Position numbers and translations under genes: made by a program. Shown one piece after another: positions 24,411-33,792 of a stretch of DNA of 64,000 bases. Source of the DNA: Mesorhizobium kowhaii (GTDB lineage Bacteria > Pseudomonadota > Alphaproteobacteria > Rhizobiales > Rhizobiaceae); assembly GCF_003253745.1 (NCBI RefSeq), contig NZ_MZXV01000056.1, forward strand, positions 310,001 through 374,000, read 5' to 3'. The notes below the pieces were generated by a model, which saw only the letters and a list, made by a program, of their open reading frames with translations, was not told the DNA's origin and did not search any database. Numbering within the stretch: position 1 is the first letter of the stretch; each line of letters begins with the position of its first letter.

Positions 24411-27221
24411 CTACTCGAAGGAATAGGTGAAGCCCTCCTTGGAGGCGCCGACGGTCACCTTCGTCATCTTTTCGCCCCCGAGCGACCGGTTCAGCACGCC
24501 GCGGCTCAATTCCGGCAGAAGCGTGTTGGTCAGGATGGCATCGATCATCCGGCCGCCGGATTCGATCTCGGTGCAGCGGGCCTTGACCAGATCCATGACA
24601 CCGTCGCCGATCACCAGTTCCGCGTCGTTGGTTGCACGCAGCCGGCGAGCGATCTTGGCAAACTGGTGGCGGGTGATCGCTTCGATCATCGAATCCGAGA
24701 GCGGATAGTAAGGAATGGTCACCACCCGGCCGAGAAAGGCCGCAGGGAAGACCTTCAGCAACGGGCTGCGCAGCGCGGTGTCCAGATCGTTGAGCCCGGC
24801 CCGTAGCGTGCCGTTCCTGGTCCGGTCCATGATGACCTCCGAGCCGACATTCGAGGTGAGCAGGATCAGCGTGTTCTTGAAATCGATACGCCGGCCTTCG
24901 CTGTCGTCCATCATGCCCTTGTCGAAAACCTGGAAAAAGATTTCGTGCACGTCCGGATGGGCCTTCTCGACCTCGTCGAGCAGGATCACCGAATAGGGTT
25001 TGCGGCGGACCGCCTCGGTCAGGATTCCGCCCTTGCCATAGCCGACATATCCGGGCGGAGCGCCCTTCAGGGTAGAGACCGTATGTGCCTCCTGGAACTC
25101 GGACATGTTGATCGAGATGAGGTTCTGCTCACCACCATAGAGCGTTTCGGCCAACGCCAATGCGGTTTCGGTCTTGCCGACGCCCGAGGGACCGCAGAGC
25201 AGGAACACGCCCACCGGTTTTTCCGGCGCGCCGAGCCCGGCGCGGCTGGTCTGCACACGCTTGGCGATCATCTCCATGGCGTGATCCTGGCCGACCACGC
25301 GCTCGGACAGGGTCGCAGCGAGCCGCAGCGCCTTTTCGGTCTGGCTCGACAGCATCCGCCCGGTCGGGATTCCCGTCCAGTCCTGAACGACCGCCGCCAC
25401 CGCATTGCGGTCGACCGACGGCAGGATCAGCGGCGTTTCGCCTTGCGCCTCGGCCAGTTCGGCCATCAGTTCGCGCAGCCGGGCGAGATCGGCGGCCGGA
25501 TCGGGTTGAGGGACATTGGCCGCCGCCGGTGCCACCACGTCGATCTTGGCCGTTTTGGTCTTGGCCGTTTTGGTTTTGGGCGTCTCGGTTTTTGTCGTTT
25601 CGGTCTTGGGGGGCTCGGTCTCGGCTGCGTCCGCGCCTGCTGTCTCGGTATCGGTCTCAGGCGTCTCCACCGCATCGAGCGGCACACCTTCGCCGCGCAG
25701 ACGGGCACGCAATTCGAGTATCTCGGCAACCAGGGCTTTTTCCCGATCCCAACGTTGTTGCGCCGCGGCCAGCGTAACCTCGGTTTCGGCAAGTCCGGTG
25801 TCGACCCGTGCCTGCCGCTCGGTCACCTCGATGCCGATCGCAGCCTCGCGGCTGATGATACCGCGCTCGACCTCCAACGCCTGGCGGCGGCGCACGATGT
25901 CTTCGACCTCGGCCGGCGTGGCGTGCTGCGATATGGCGACACGGGCGCAAGCGGTGTCGAGAAGGCTTACCGCCTTGTCGGGCAGTTGCCGCGCCGGGAT
26001 GTAGCGATGCGACAGGCCGACCGCCGCCTCGATCGCCTCGTCCAGTATCTGCACCTTGTGGTGCTGCTCCAGAACGCCGGCCACGCCGCGCAACATGAGA
26101 AGGGCCACGGCCTCCGACGGCTCGTCGATTTTTATCACCTGGAAACGGCGGGTCAGCGCCGGGTCTTTCTCGATGTGCTGCTTGTATTCGGCCCAGGTCG
26201 TTGCCGCGATGGTGCGAAGTTCGCCACGCGCCAGCGCCGGCTTCAGGAGATTGGCGGCATCGCCCGTTCCTGCTGCGCCGCCGGCGCCGATCAAGGTGTG
26301 GGCTTCGTCGATGAACAGGATGACCGGCGTTTCGGACGATTGAACCTCGTCGATAACGGCCTTCAGCCGTTTTTCGAACTCGCCCTTCACGCTTGCACCC
26401 GCCTGCATCAATCCGACATCGAGCATGCGCACGCTTACCCCTTCAAGTGTAGGCGGCACATCGCCCTGGGCGATACGCAAGGCAAAGCCCTCGACGACCG
26501 CCGTCTTGCCGACCCCGGCCTCACCGGTCAGGATCGGGTTGTTTTGCCGGCGTCGCATCAGGATATCGACGATCTGCCTGATCTCCGGATCGCGGCCGAC
26601 GACCGGATCGATCTTGCCGTCGCGAGCGCGCTGGGTCAGGTCGGTGGCGTATTTCGCCAGTGCCGAATCCCCGCCTAGGGCCCGCTTCGGCGTTTCGGCT
26701 GCGGGAACCGCGGTGGCGGCGCCGGCTTCGAGCGAACCTTCCATGACATCGGCGAACCGCGCGATGACCGCATCGGCGTCGATCTTGTCAAACTCGCCGC
26801 TGATCTTCGACAGCAGGCCTTCCAGCACCGGCGTCTTCAGGCAGGCAAGGAGAATATGTGCGCTGCGGACTTCCTCGACGCTGAACTCAAGCGTTGCCAG
26901 GTTCCAGGCTTCCTGGATGGCATGGAAGATATGGTCGGAAAATTCCTCGATCGACGTTGCGCCATAAGGCAGCTTGTCGACGGCGCGGGTCATATCGGCG
27001 GTGAGCCGGCTCGCATCCAGTCCCGCATCGGCGATCATCATTTGCACATCCGAGCGGTCGGAAAGCACCAGTTGCTCGATGAAGTGGACGAGTTCGACGT
27101 AAGGATTGCCGCGCAGTTTGGCGGTGTCGGCCGCAGCCTTGAAGGCGCGCACACCGACAGGATTGAGCTTGCCGACCAGTTCCTTGCGTTTGAAGGTCTG
27201 CGATGACCGGCGCGGTTCCAT
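24411..27221 (-). CDS. tssH: T6SS sheath-recycling AAA+ ATPase ClpV
   Basis: 936-residue cytoplasmic ATPase that disassembles the contracted TssB/TssC sheath. It has an N-terminal ClpN-like domain (residues about 10-160), Walker A GEAGVGKT (233-240) with Walker B VILFIDEAH, a coiled middle domain, and a second Walker A GPSGVGKT (about 676-683) with VILLDEVEKAH. An unusual Lys/Thr-rich low-complexity insert lies at about residues 514-573, between the middle domain and the second ATPase domain. The start at 27221 has AGGAG upstream; an in-frame ATG at 27263 lacks one. It is divergent from tssA and its stop abuts an aminotransferase remnant. Confidence 0.95.
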   Translation of the reverse strand: MEPRRSSQTFKRKELVGKLNPVGVRAFKAAADTAKLRGNPYVELVHFIEQLVLSDRSDVQMMIADAGLDASRLTADMTRAVDKLPYGATSIEEFSDHIFHAIQEAWNLATLEFSVEEVRSAHILLACLKTPVLEGLLSKISGEFDKIDADAVIARFADVMEGSLEAGAATAVPAAETPKRALGGDSALAKYATDLTQRARDGKIDPVVGRDPEIRQIVDILMRRRQNNPILTGEAGVGKTAVVEGFALRIAQGDVPPTLEGVSVRMLDVGLMQAGASVKGEFEKRLKAVIDEVQSSETPVILFIDEAHTLIGAGGAAGTGDAANLLKPALARGELRTIAATTWAEYKQHIEKDPALTRRFQVIKIDEPSEAVALLMLRGVAGVLEQHHKVQILDEAIEAAVGLSHRYIPARQLPDKAVSLLDTACARVAISQHATPAEVEDIVRRRQALEVERGIISREAAIGIEVTERQARVDTGLAETEVTLAAAQQRWDREKALVAEILELRARLRGEGVPLDAVETPETDTETAGADAAETEPPKTETTKTETPKTKTAKTKTAKIDVVAPAAANVPQPDPAADLARLRELMAELAEAQGETPLILPSVDRNAVAAVVQDWTGIPTGRMLSSQTEKALRLAATLSERVVGQDHAMEMIAKRVQTSRAGLGAPEKPVGVFLLCGPSGVGKTETALALAETLYGGEQNLISINMSEFQEAHTVSTLKGAPPGYVGYGKGGILTEAVRRKPYSVILLDEVEKAHPDVHEIFFQVFDKGMMDDSEGRRIDFKNTLILLTSNVGSEVIMDRTRNGTLRAGLNDLDTALRSPLLKVFPAAFLGRVVTIPYYPLSDSMIEAITRHQFAKIARRLRATNDAELVIGDGVMDLVKARCTEIESGGRMIDAILTNTLLPELSRGVLNRSLGGEKMTKVTVGASKEGFTYSFE

Positions 27222-27442
27222 CGAACGTGCTCCTGCAATCTGCCAGCCGATAACCTGCCACATAAGCCGTCACTTGACAAAGCGCGTGATGGGCGGGGGC
27301 TCGATGCACGGGTCAGCCGGCACTCAGGGCGGTCGCGTTTAGCTTCTGTTAATTTTTGAGCAGTCGTTGAATTGTGGTAAAGTACAACGGTGTGATAACG
27401 TTGCGTCACGTACGGTTTGAGGGCCGGTCGCTGGGGGTTGGT
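27222..27442. promoter_or_regulatory. Divergent promoter region between clpV and tssA
   Basis: 221 bases separate the clpV and tssA starts chosen here. A TTGACA lies at 27276-27281 on the plus strand without a good partner -10. The AT-rich stretch at 27340-27400 is the more likely promoter zone for tssA. An upstream in-frame ATG for tssA at 27374 lies in this region. Nothing here is firm enough to name a promoter. Confidence 0.3.
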
Positions 27443-28615
27443 GTGATTGATCTCGCACTCTGGCTTACTCCGCTCGACGGTGAAAATCCGTCAGGGGAGG
27501 ATTTGCGCAACGACCCGGCTTTTCATGAGCTGGAGCGCCTGACCGAAGCCCAGGTCAAGGTCGTCCACGACGGCAACAACAAGGCCACCTCGCAAAGCAC
27601 CATTCCGGTCGACTGGGCTGCAGTGCTCGCAAAGGCGGAGGAATTGCGCGCGCATGGCCGGGACCTGCGCCTGCTCGTCATCGTCACCCGCGCGCTGGCC
27701 AATGAAGAAGGACTGGCCGGGCTCGTGCAGGGCCTGACCCTCATTGCGCAGACCTTCGATCAGCATTGGGAAACCATGCATCCGGCACTGCGGCCCAACG
27801 CTTCGCCACGCGATGCCGCCTTGCGTCGTATCAATGCGCTGCTCGACCTGCAGAATGGTCAGGACGGGTTGTTGGCGAACCTGCGGCAAATGACGTTCTT
27901 CGCGCCGCGCGCAATCGGCCCGATTCAGGGCATAGACTTGGAAAAGGGTGCGCTCGACGACCGGGTCATGCTCCAGGAAGCCGCCTCGGGTTTGAATGCG
28001 GCAGAAAAGGCCGCATTGGCCAGTGCGCACGGACAACTCCTGAACCGGGTGCGTGCCGGATGTGCGGCACAGATCGATCAAGCCAACGCAGAGATGGTCT
28101 TGCTTATCGCCGACGCCCGGGCAGCGATCGCGGCCCTTGATGCGGTCGAGACCGCGCTCAACGCTCGCCTCGAGGGCGGCGGCGCTCCTGTCCCGGAATT
28201 AAAGCGGTTTCTGCAGCGTTTGCTGACGACCCTCGAACGGAATTCGGCAGCCGGCGCCGTGGCGAATGGCGCGGCCAAGCCACCCCCGCCGGCAGAACCG
28301 GCAACGCCTGCTCGAAACGGTCATGGAGCCGATACGATGGCAAGTATGGCAAGCTACGCGGACTCGAGCACGGGGCTTCCCGACCGGATTTCCTCGCGCG
28401 ACGACGTGGTGAAATGCCTCGACCTCGTCGTCGCCTTCTATGATCGCACCGAGCCGTCGAGCCCGATTCCGCACCTGGCGCGACGTGTGCGCCGGATGGT
28501 GCACATGGATTTCGTTGAACTGATGGAAGATCTCGCCCCGTCGGGGCTGAAGGAATTCCGGCTCCTTGCCGGGGTTCCCGATGTCAAGAAGACGGCTCAG
28601 AAGGATGAAAGGTAA
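27443..28615 (+). CDS. tssA: T6SS protein TssA (ImpA family)
   Basis: 390-residue T6SS assembly protein that caps the baseplate and coordinates tail-tube and sheath extension. The ImpA_N domain covers the first 120 residues with LTPLDGENPSGEDLRNDPAF and VDWAAVLAKAEEL. A helical C-terminal part with a DRISSRDDVVKCLDLV stretch follows an Ala/Pro linker. I prefer the GTG start at 27443, since the product then begins MIDLALWL as in most TssA proteins and a G-rich ribosome site precedes it; starting at 27374 would add 23 residues. tssB follows after 6 bases. Confidence 0.9.
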   Translation: MIDLALWLTPLDGENPSGEDLRNDPAFHELERLTEAQVKVVHDGNNKATSQSTIPVDWAAVLAKAEELRAHGRDLRLLVIVTRALANEEGLAGLVQGLTLIAQTFDQHWETMHPALRPNASPRDAALRRINALLDLQNGQDGLLANLRQMTFFAPRAIGPIQGIDLEKGALDDRVMLQEAASGLNAAEKAALASAHGQLLNRVRAGCAAQIDQANAEMVLLIADARAAIAALDAVETALNARLEGGGAPVPELKRFLQRLLTTLERNSAAGAVANGAAKPPPPAEPATPARNGHGADTMASMASYADSSTGLPDRISSRDDVVKCLDLVVAFYDRTEPSSPIPHLARRVRRMVHMDFVELMEDLAPSGLKEFRLLAGVPDVKKTAQKDER

Positions 28616-28621
28616 CAACAC

Positions 28622-29161
28622 ATGCCAGCCGAAAGCAAAGCGAAGGTCATCGAACGAAATCGCGCGCCGCGGGTGCAGATCGCCTACGACGTGGAAACCT
28701 ACGGCAGCCCGACGACGATCGAACTGCCGTTTGTGATGGGCGTGATGGCCGACCTTTCCGGTGCTTCGCAAACCAAGGAAGCGTCAAAGTCGGTGCTGGA
28801 CCGCTCCTTTGTCGAGACCGACGCGAACCGCTTCCCCAAGTTCATGGAGGCGCTCGGGCCCCGCGTCAAAGCCCGGGTGAAGAACACGCTGCCGCAGGCC
28901 GAAGGCCAGGAGCGCGACGAGGAACTGGCGCTCGATCTGACCTTCACCAAAATGGGTGATTTCGCCCCTGACAAGATCGCCGCGCAAGTTCCGCAACTGG
29001 CCGAGATCCTCAAGATGCGTCGTCAGCTCGAGGAATTGCTGGGCTTCATGGATGGCCGCGTCGACGCCGAAAAGCGCATTGCGCAGCTTCTGAACAACGA
29101 ACCGCTGCTTGGAAAGATCGCCGGCCAGGCGCTGGCCGACGACGACAAGGTTGGGGAGTAA
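28622..29161 (+). CDS. tssB: T6SS sheath small subunit TssB
   Basis: 179-residue small sheath protein. It pairs with TssC in the contractile sheath around the Hcp tube. Family signatures are the RAPRVQIAYDVETYG start, ELPFVMGVMADLSG and a RFPKFMEALGPRVKARVKNTL stretch (only partly quoted as FMEALGPRV). The C-terminal helix ends at VGE. Length and order (tssA-B-C-hcp) are standard. Confidence 0.95.
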   Translation: MPAESKAKVIERNRAPRVQIAYDVETYGSPTTIELPFVMGVMADLSGASQTKEASKSVLDRSFVETDANRFPKFMEALGPRVKARVKNTLPQAEGQERDEELALDLTFTKMGDFAPDKIAAQVPQLAEILKMRRQLEELLGFMDGRVDAEKRIAQLLNNEPLLGKIAGQALADDDKVGE

Positions 29162-29164
29162 ATC

Positions 29165-30670
29165 ATGGCCGAACAGCAAAAGACCGCCGCCGTCGCCGCC
29201 GAGGCCGAAGCCATAGACCTTGGAGAATTCAGCGGACTCCTCGAGAAGGATTTCAAGGTCAAGAAGGACGACAGCGAGAAGCTGCAGCAACTCGTGCGCA
29301 ATCTCGCGCTCGCGGCGCAGTCCCGTTCCGACACCACGACCATCTCGTCCAATGCGATCAAGTCGATCAAGTCGCTGATCGCCGGCATCGACAAGATGCT
29401 GACGACACAGGTCAACGAGATCCTGCACGCGCCGGAAGTGCGCGAAATGGAGGGCACATGGCGTGGCCTCTGGTATCTCATCAACAACACCGAGACGGAT
29501 CAGAAGCTAAAGATCCGGGTGATGAACATTTCCAAGGAGCAGCTGGCCGATACGCTCGAAGACTATGAAGGCCAGATGTGGGATCAGAGCCCGATCTTCA
29601 AGAAAGTCTATACGGACGAGTATTCGATGCTTGGCGGCGAGCCGATCGGCTGCGTGATTGGCGCCTACGAATTCTCCAACCACCCGCGCGACGTCGGTCT
29701 GCTGCGCAACATCTCCGGCATCTGCGCCTCGGCGCATACGCCGTTTATCGCAGCTGCCTCACCGCGCCTGTTCCGCATGGACAGCTGGCAGGAATTGCCG
29801 AACCCGCAAGACCTGCAGCAGATCGTGTCCAATGCGGCCTATGCCTCGTGGCAGTCGCTGCGCGAGAGTGAGGACGCTCGCTACATCGGCCTGACCATGC
29901 CCCGCGTTCTGGCCCGGCTGCCATATGGCACCGACACCGTTCCGGTGAAGGGCTTCACCTTCGAGGAAGAGGTGCAGGGCGACCACAACAAATATGTCTG
30001 GATGAATGCTGCCTTCCCGATGGGCGTCAACATCAACCGCAGCCACAAGCTGTTCGGCTGGGGCACGCAGATCCGCGGCGTCGAGAACGGCGGCACGGTG
30101 CTAAACCTGCCGGTGCACAGCTTCCCGACCGATGATGGGTCGATAGCAATGAAATGCCCGACCGAAGTCGCCATCGACGACCGGCGCGAAGCGGAATTGG
30201 CCAAGCTCGGCCTGATGCCCATCCTGCATCGAAAGAACACCGATCTCGCGGCCTTCATCGGGGCACACTCACTGCAGGATGACGAGACGCGGGCGGGACG
30301 GCTGGTCGACCCCGACGCGCAGTCGAACGAGCGGCTGAGCGCCAACCTGCCCTATCTCTTCCCGGTTTCGCGCTTTGCGCACTACCTCAAGGCCATTGCG
30401 CGCGACAAGGTCGGCTCGTTCAAGGAGCGCGCCGACATGCAGATCTGGTTGACCGAGTGGATCAACCGGTACGTGCTGGCCAACCCGGCCTTTGCCGACG
30501 ACAAGGCGCGCGCCAAGCGCCCGCTTGCCGCCGCCGAGGTTCAGGTGGACAGCGTGGAGGGGCGGCCCGGCTATTACGCTGCCCGCTTCTATCTGCGCCC
30601 GCATTACCAGCTGGAGGGCATCAATGCCTCGCTCCGACTGGTGTCGGAACTACCGTCCGTGAAGACTTGA
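29165..30670 (+). CDS. tssC: T6SS sheath large subunit TssC
   Basis: 501-residue large sheath protein, close to the usual length of about 495. Signatures include EMEGTWRGLWYL, the SPIFKKVYTDEYSMLGGEPIG region (core EYSMLGGEP), GYxxNHP-like FSNHPRDV, and MPRVLARLPYG. The C-terminal part, around VEGRPGYYAARFYLRPHYQL, is the region recognised as sheath core. It starts 3 bases after tssB. Together they build the sheath that ClpV recycles. Confidence 0.96.
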   Translation: MAEQQKTAAVAAEAEAIDLGEFSGLLEKDFKVKKDDSEKLQQLVRNLALAAQSRSDTTTISSNAIKSIKSLIAGIDKMLTTQVNEILHAPEVREMEGTWRGLWYLINNTETDQKLKIRVMNISKEQLADTLEDYEGQMWDQSPIFKKVYTDEYSMLGGEPIGCVIGAYEFSNHPRDVGLLRNISGICASAHTPFIAAASPRLFRMDSWQELPNPQDLQQIVSNAAYASWQSLRESEDARYIGLTMPRVLARLPYGTDTVPVKGFTFEEEVQGDHNKYVWMNAAFPMGVNINRSHKLFGWGTQIRGVENGGTVLNLPVHSFPTDDGSIAMKCPTEVAIDDRREAELAKLGLMPILHRKNTDLAAFIGAHSLQDDETRAGRLVDPDAQSNERLSANLPYLFPVSRFAHYLKAIARDKVGSFKERADMQIWLTEWINRYVLANPAFADDKARAKRPLAAAEVQVDSVEGRPGYYAARFYLRPHYQLEGINASLRLVSELPSVKT

Positions 30671-30718
30671 TTTGCAGCAACCAGACTTTGTTTTGTTTGA
30701 AAGCGGTGGAGAAAGACA

Positions 30719-31174
30719 ATGCCAGTGAAGATTGATGGTTTTCTGAAGGTTCCTGATATCAAAGGCCCCAGCACCCGCGACGGCCACGATGACGAGATCG
30801 AAATCCATGGCGTCGACTACAAGATGGTCGCACCTTATGATCCGAATTCGATCTCACGCCGTGGCCGCGTGTCCATGGGCATGATCAAGTTCACCAAACA
30901 CTACGACAAATCCTCGCCCTACCTGAAAAAGGCGTTGTTCGATAACAAGGCCCTTGATGAGGTGGTGTTTTCGGCACGCCGGACCATCGATGGCGAAAGC
31001 AAGGATTATCTGGTCGTTACCCTGACCGACGCCTTCGTTATGGAATACGACATGTCGCAGGCGCAGGATGAGGAAGACCTGATTCAGGAAGAGGTCAGCT
31101 TCGCCTACAAGAAGATCAAGTTCGTCTATGACGGCAACGATGAAGCCGAAATGGATGTCTATGTCGGCAAGTGA
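30719..31174 (+). CDS. hcp: T6SS inner-tube protein Hcp (TssD)
   Basis: 151-residue Hcp1-family protein, the hexameric ring that stacks into the tail tube and is secreted. It begins MPVKIDGFLKVPDIKG and has the SRRGRVSMGMIKFTKHYDKS region typical of rhizobial Hcp. The gene follows tssC by 48 bases with a GGTGGAGAAAG ribosome site. It is the only hcp in the window. No effector domain is fused to it. Confidence 0.94.
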   Translation: MPVKIDGFLKVPDIKGPSTRDGHDDEIEIHGVDYKMVAPYDPNSISRRGRVSMGMIKFTKHYDKSSPYLKKALFDNKALDEVVFSARRTIDGESKDYLVVTLTDAFVMEYDMSQAQDEEDLIQEEVSFAYKKIKFVYDGNDEAEMDVYVGK

Positions 31175-31916
31175 GGTTCGGCGACCCGGCGCGGGCAAGC
31201 AGCAGACTACCGGCAGCTTGCGGGCAAAAAGCGAGGCCGTCCAGCCGTCACTTTGGGATCGCCTCGTCAATGACCTGCCGGGCCTGACCTCGGAGATAGA
31301 TGGGCTGCGCCAAGTCCTGCACGACGAGCTTGGCGCGGACCGTCTCGACACCCTCGTCGCCGGCAGTGCGCGGACCATCGACGCCGATGCGGAGCTGACA
31401 CCCGATCAAAAACGGCGTCTGCATCGATTGGCCTTTCAGACCCAGCACCGCGTCGAGATCGAAAGCCGCGGCGTGGTCGTATCGGCCCGCGTGCTCAGGG
31501 AGGCGGTACGGCGTGACATCGAGGCGCTCTTCAACACCGAGCGCTTCGAGGCCACACCGCTTCTTTCCGATCTGGAAAACGAACAGGTGTCGGACAACCC
31601 GCCGTCGCTCGCCGATTTTCCGGAGGTGCGTCGAAGCGTGGTCAATTACGGCGTGCCTTCCTTCTCGGGCCGGTCGTCCCGCGACTTTGATCGCGACGTG
31701 CTGGCGCGTGAGATCCGCGCGGTGCTCGCCACCTTCGAGCCTCGCCTTAGGGAAAGCGCAACAAAGGTTACGGTCACTCTTGGCGACAAGACCGTTGGCC
31801 TGAAGATCGAGATAGACGCTGTGCTGATCATGACGCCGACGCCGGAACGCATGCGCCTGCGCACCACGATCAATCTCGATAACGGCTTGGCGCGGACCGA
31901 AATTAGGGACGCCTGA
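31161..31916 (+). CDS. tssE: T6SS baseplate protein TssE (gp25-like)
   Basis: 251-residue baseplate wedge protein. The gp25-like core is in the C-terminal half: REAVRRDIEALFNTERF, then DFPEVRRSVVNYGVPSFSG and AIRAVLATFEPRL-like strands. At 251 residues it is longer than the usual 130-180; between SLWDRL (about residue 30) and the core there is an extra segment of about 60 mostly helical residues. I place the start at ATG 31161, overlapping the hcp end by 14 bases; ATG 31155 is equally possible. The next gene follows after one base. Confidence 0.85.
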   Translation: MSASEVRRPGAGKQQTTGSLRAKSEAVQPSLWDRLVNDLPGLTSEIDGLRQVLHDELGADRLDTLVAGSARTIDADAELTPDQKRRLHRLAFQTQHRVEIESRGVVVSARVLREAVRRDIEALFNTERFEATPLLSDLENEQVSDNPPSLADFPEVRRSVVNYGVPSFSGRSSRDFDRDVLAREIRAVLATFEPRLRESATKVTVTLGDKTVGLKIEIDAVLIMTPTPERMRLRTTINLDNGLARTEIRDA

Positions 31917-31917
31917 G

Positions 31918-33792
31918 ATGGATCGGGTCTTCGTCGAATATTACGAGGAAGAACTGACCCATATCCGCGGCCTCGCGGCGGAATTTGCCGACATGCATCC
32001 AGCGGTGGCGCGCAACCTGTCGCTCGACACGGTCCCGTGTCCGGACCCGTATGTCGAGCGGCTGCTGGACGGCGTCGCCTTCCTCGCCGCGCGCACCCGG
32101 CTGAAGGTCGACGCCGAGCGCTCGCGATTTTCACGCAGCGTGCTCGATGTTCTCTATCCCGATCTGGTCACGCCGGCGCCGGCAACGGCGATGGCGGTGC
32201 TGAAACCCGGCCAACAGGTCCAGACCATGCTCGGCGGCCACGTCGTCAAGCGCAACACGCGGCTGGTTTCCAGCCTGCAGCCCGGCCTGTCGACGCGCTG
32301 CACTTTCTCCACCGCGCAAGAAATGACCCTATGGCCGATAGCGATCACTTCGGTCAGCTATTTTCAGGATCGCAGTGCGCTGGCGATGGCCGGCATAGGG
32401 CCGATCGGCGGCGTCGGCGGCGAGGCGGCGCTCCGCATCACGCTGGCCCGGACCGGAAAAGGCAAGCTCGACGAATTAGCGCTCGACCGGCTCGACCTCT
32501 ATTTTGCCGGGCGCACCAAGGCGCCGCTTCTGTTCGACGCGATTTTCGGTGCTTGCTCGGCTGCAGGCGCACGACCGGAAGGCAAGGCCAACCCGCTGTC
32601 GCCCTTACCGGCACCCGAAATGGTGGGCATCAGCGACGACGAAGCCTTGATGCCGCGTACTCGCCCGACATTCGAAGGATACCGCCTGCTGCGCGAATAC
32701 TTCATGATGCCCGAGCGCTTCCACTATGCGCGGGTTTCAGGGTTGCAGCCCGTCGTGCGCCGATGCGGGGCCGGGCTCGAGATCATCTTCTTGTTCAGAC
32801 GCTCGGTGGCCGAACTGGCCGACCTGACGCCGGCGGACTTCGAACTTTTCGCGACGCCGATCATCAATCTGTTCGAACGTGAGTGCAACGTCATCGAGGT
32901 CGATACGCGCAAGACGCGGCAGGTTTTGCATGCAGACCGAACGCGGGCGCGCGACTTCGAGATCTATCGGGTCATCCGCGTCGAGGACGCCGACACCGAA
33001 GGCAACGACGCCGAAATTCCCGAACTCTTCAGCCTGGGTCAGAATCGCGGCAGTGGCTGGGTCTATTCAACCGAGCGGCGCCCACGCCGAGCGACGGAGG
33101 AGGAGCGGCGCGACGGCCTGACCCGCACGTCATACACCGGGGACGACGTTTTCCTGGCCATATCCCGGCCGCTCGCAAGCCCGGCGAACCGGCCGCTGAA
33201 ACGTCTCGACGTCATGGCGCTTTGCACCAATCGTGATCTGCCGATCCTCGATGACAATCCGACCTTGACGCTGGAGGCCGGCGACCCGGTCGAAACTGTC
33301 AGGCTTCTTGGCGCGCTGCGTCCGCCGCAGCCGGCTATCCCCGCGGCACTGCCGACTGGGGCAGACGGTGAATCGCGGGCCGACGATCTCGCCTGGCGGC
33401 TGGTGGCGCAACTGGCGCTCAACTTTCTCAGCCTTGCCAAGGAAGGCCGCGGCGTCGACCCCCTGCATGCGCTGCTCGACCTCTATGCCGACCGCGGTGA
33501 TCCGAGCCTTGCCCGCAATGTGCATTCGATCGTGCGTATCGACTCGCAGCCGGTCATCGAACGGCTGCAGATCGATGGGCCGATGTGCTTCGGACGCGGC
33601 ACCGAAGTGACGTTGCACGTCGATCAATCGGTCCTGGCCGGCCAAAGCGCCTTGCTGCTTTCGGCCTTGCTGGCGCGGCTATTTGCCCGTCATGCCGGAA
33701 TAAACGGCTTCGTGCGAACCCGCACGCGGCTGCTGCAGAAGCAGGAGGATGTGCCATGGCCGATGACGCCCGGCAATCGCTACCTGATCTAG
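31918..33792 (+). CDS. tssF: T6SS baseplate protein TssF
   Basis: 624-residue baseplate wedge protein. The N-terminus (VEYYEEELTHIRGLAAEFA, DTVPCPDPYVERLLDGVAFL) and the conserved SRFSRSVLDVLYP stretch are characteristic. The C-terminal part has SALLARLFARHAGINGF. It forms the wedge complex with TssG, TssE and TssK. It begins one base after tssE and its end overlaps tssG by 37 bases. Confidence 0.94.
   Translation: MDRVFVEYYEEELTHIRGLAAEFADMHPAVARNLSLDTVPCPDPYVERLLDGVAFLAARTRLKVDAERSRFSRSVLDVLYPDLVTPAPATAMAVLKPGQQVQTMLGGHVVKRNTRLVSSLQPGLSTRCTFSTAQEMTLWPIAITSVSYFQDRSALAMAGIGPIGGVGGEAALRITLARTGKGKLDELALDRLDLYFAGRTKAPLLFDAIFGACSAAGARPEGKANPLSPLPAPEMVGISDDEALMPRTRPTFEGYRLLREYFMMPERFHYARVSGLQPVVRRCGAGLEIIFLFRRSVAELADLTPADFELFATPIINLFERECNVIEVDTRKTRQVLHADRTRARDFEIYRVIRVEDADTEGNDAEIPELFSLGQNRGSGWVYSTERRPRRATEEERRDGLTRTSYTGDDVFLAISRPLASPANRPLKRLDVMALCTNRDLPILDDNPTLTLEAGDPVETVRLLGALRPPQPAIPAALPTGADGESRADDLAWRLVAQLALNFLSLAKEGRGVDPLHALLDLYADRGDPSLARNVHSIVRIDSQPVIERLQIDGPMCFGRGTEVTLHVDQSVLAGQSALLLSALLARLFARHAGINGFVRTRTRLLQKQEDVPWPMTPGNRYLI

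Noticed and set aside
25541..25620. Repetitive DNA in clpV considered as a possible CRISPR or mobile repeat
   Set aside because: The repetition follows codons for Lys/Thr/Pro in an open frame; there are no spacers or terminal repeats.
27276..27281. TTGACA as the -35 box of the tssA promoter
   Set aside because: No acceptable -10 sequence lies 16-18 bases downstream, and it is far from the start.
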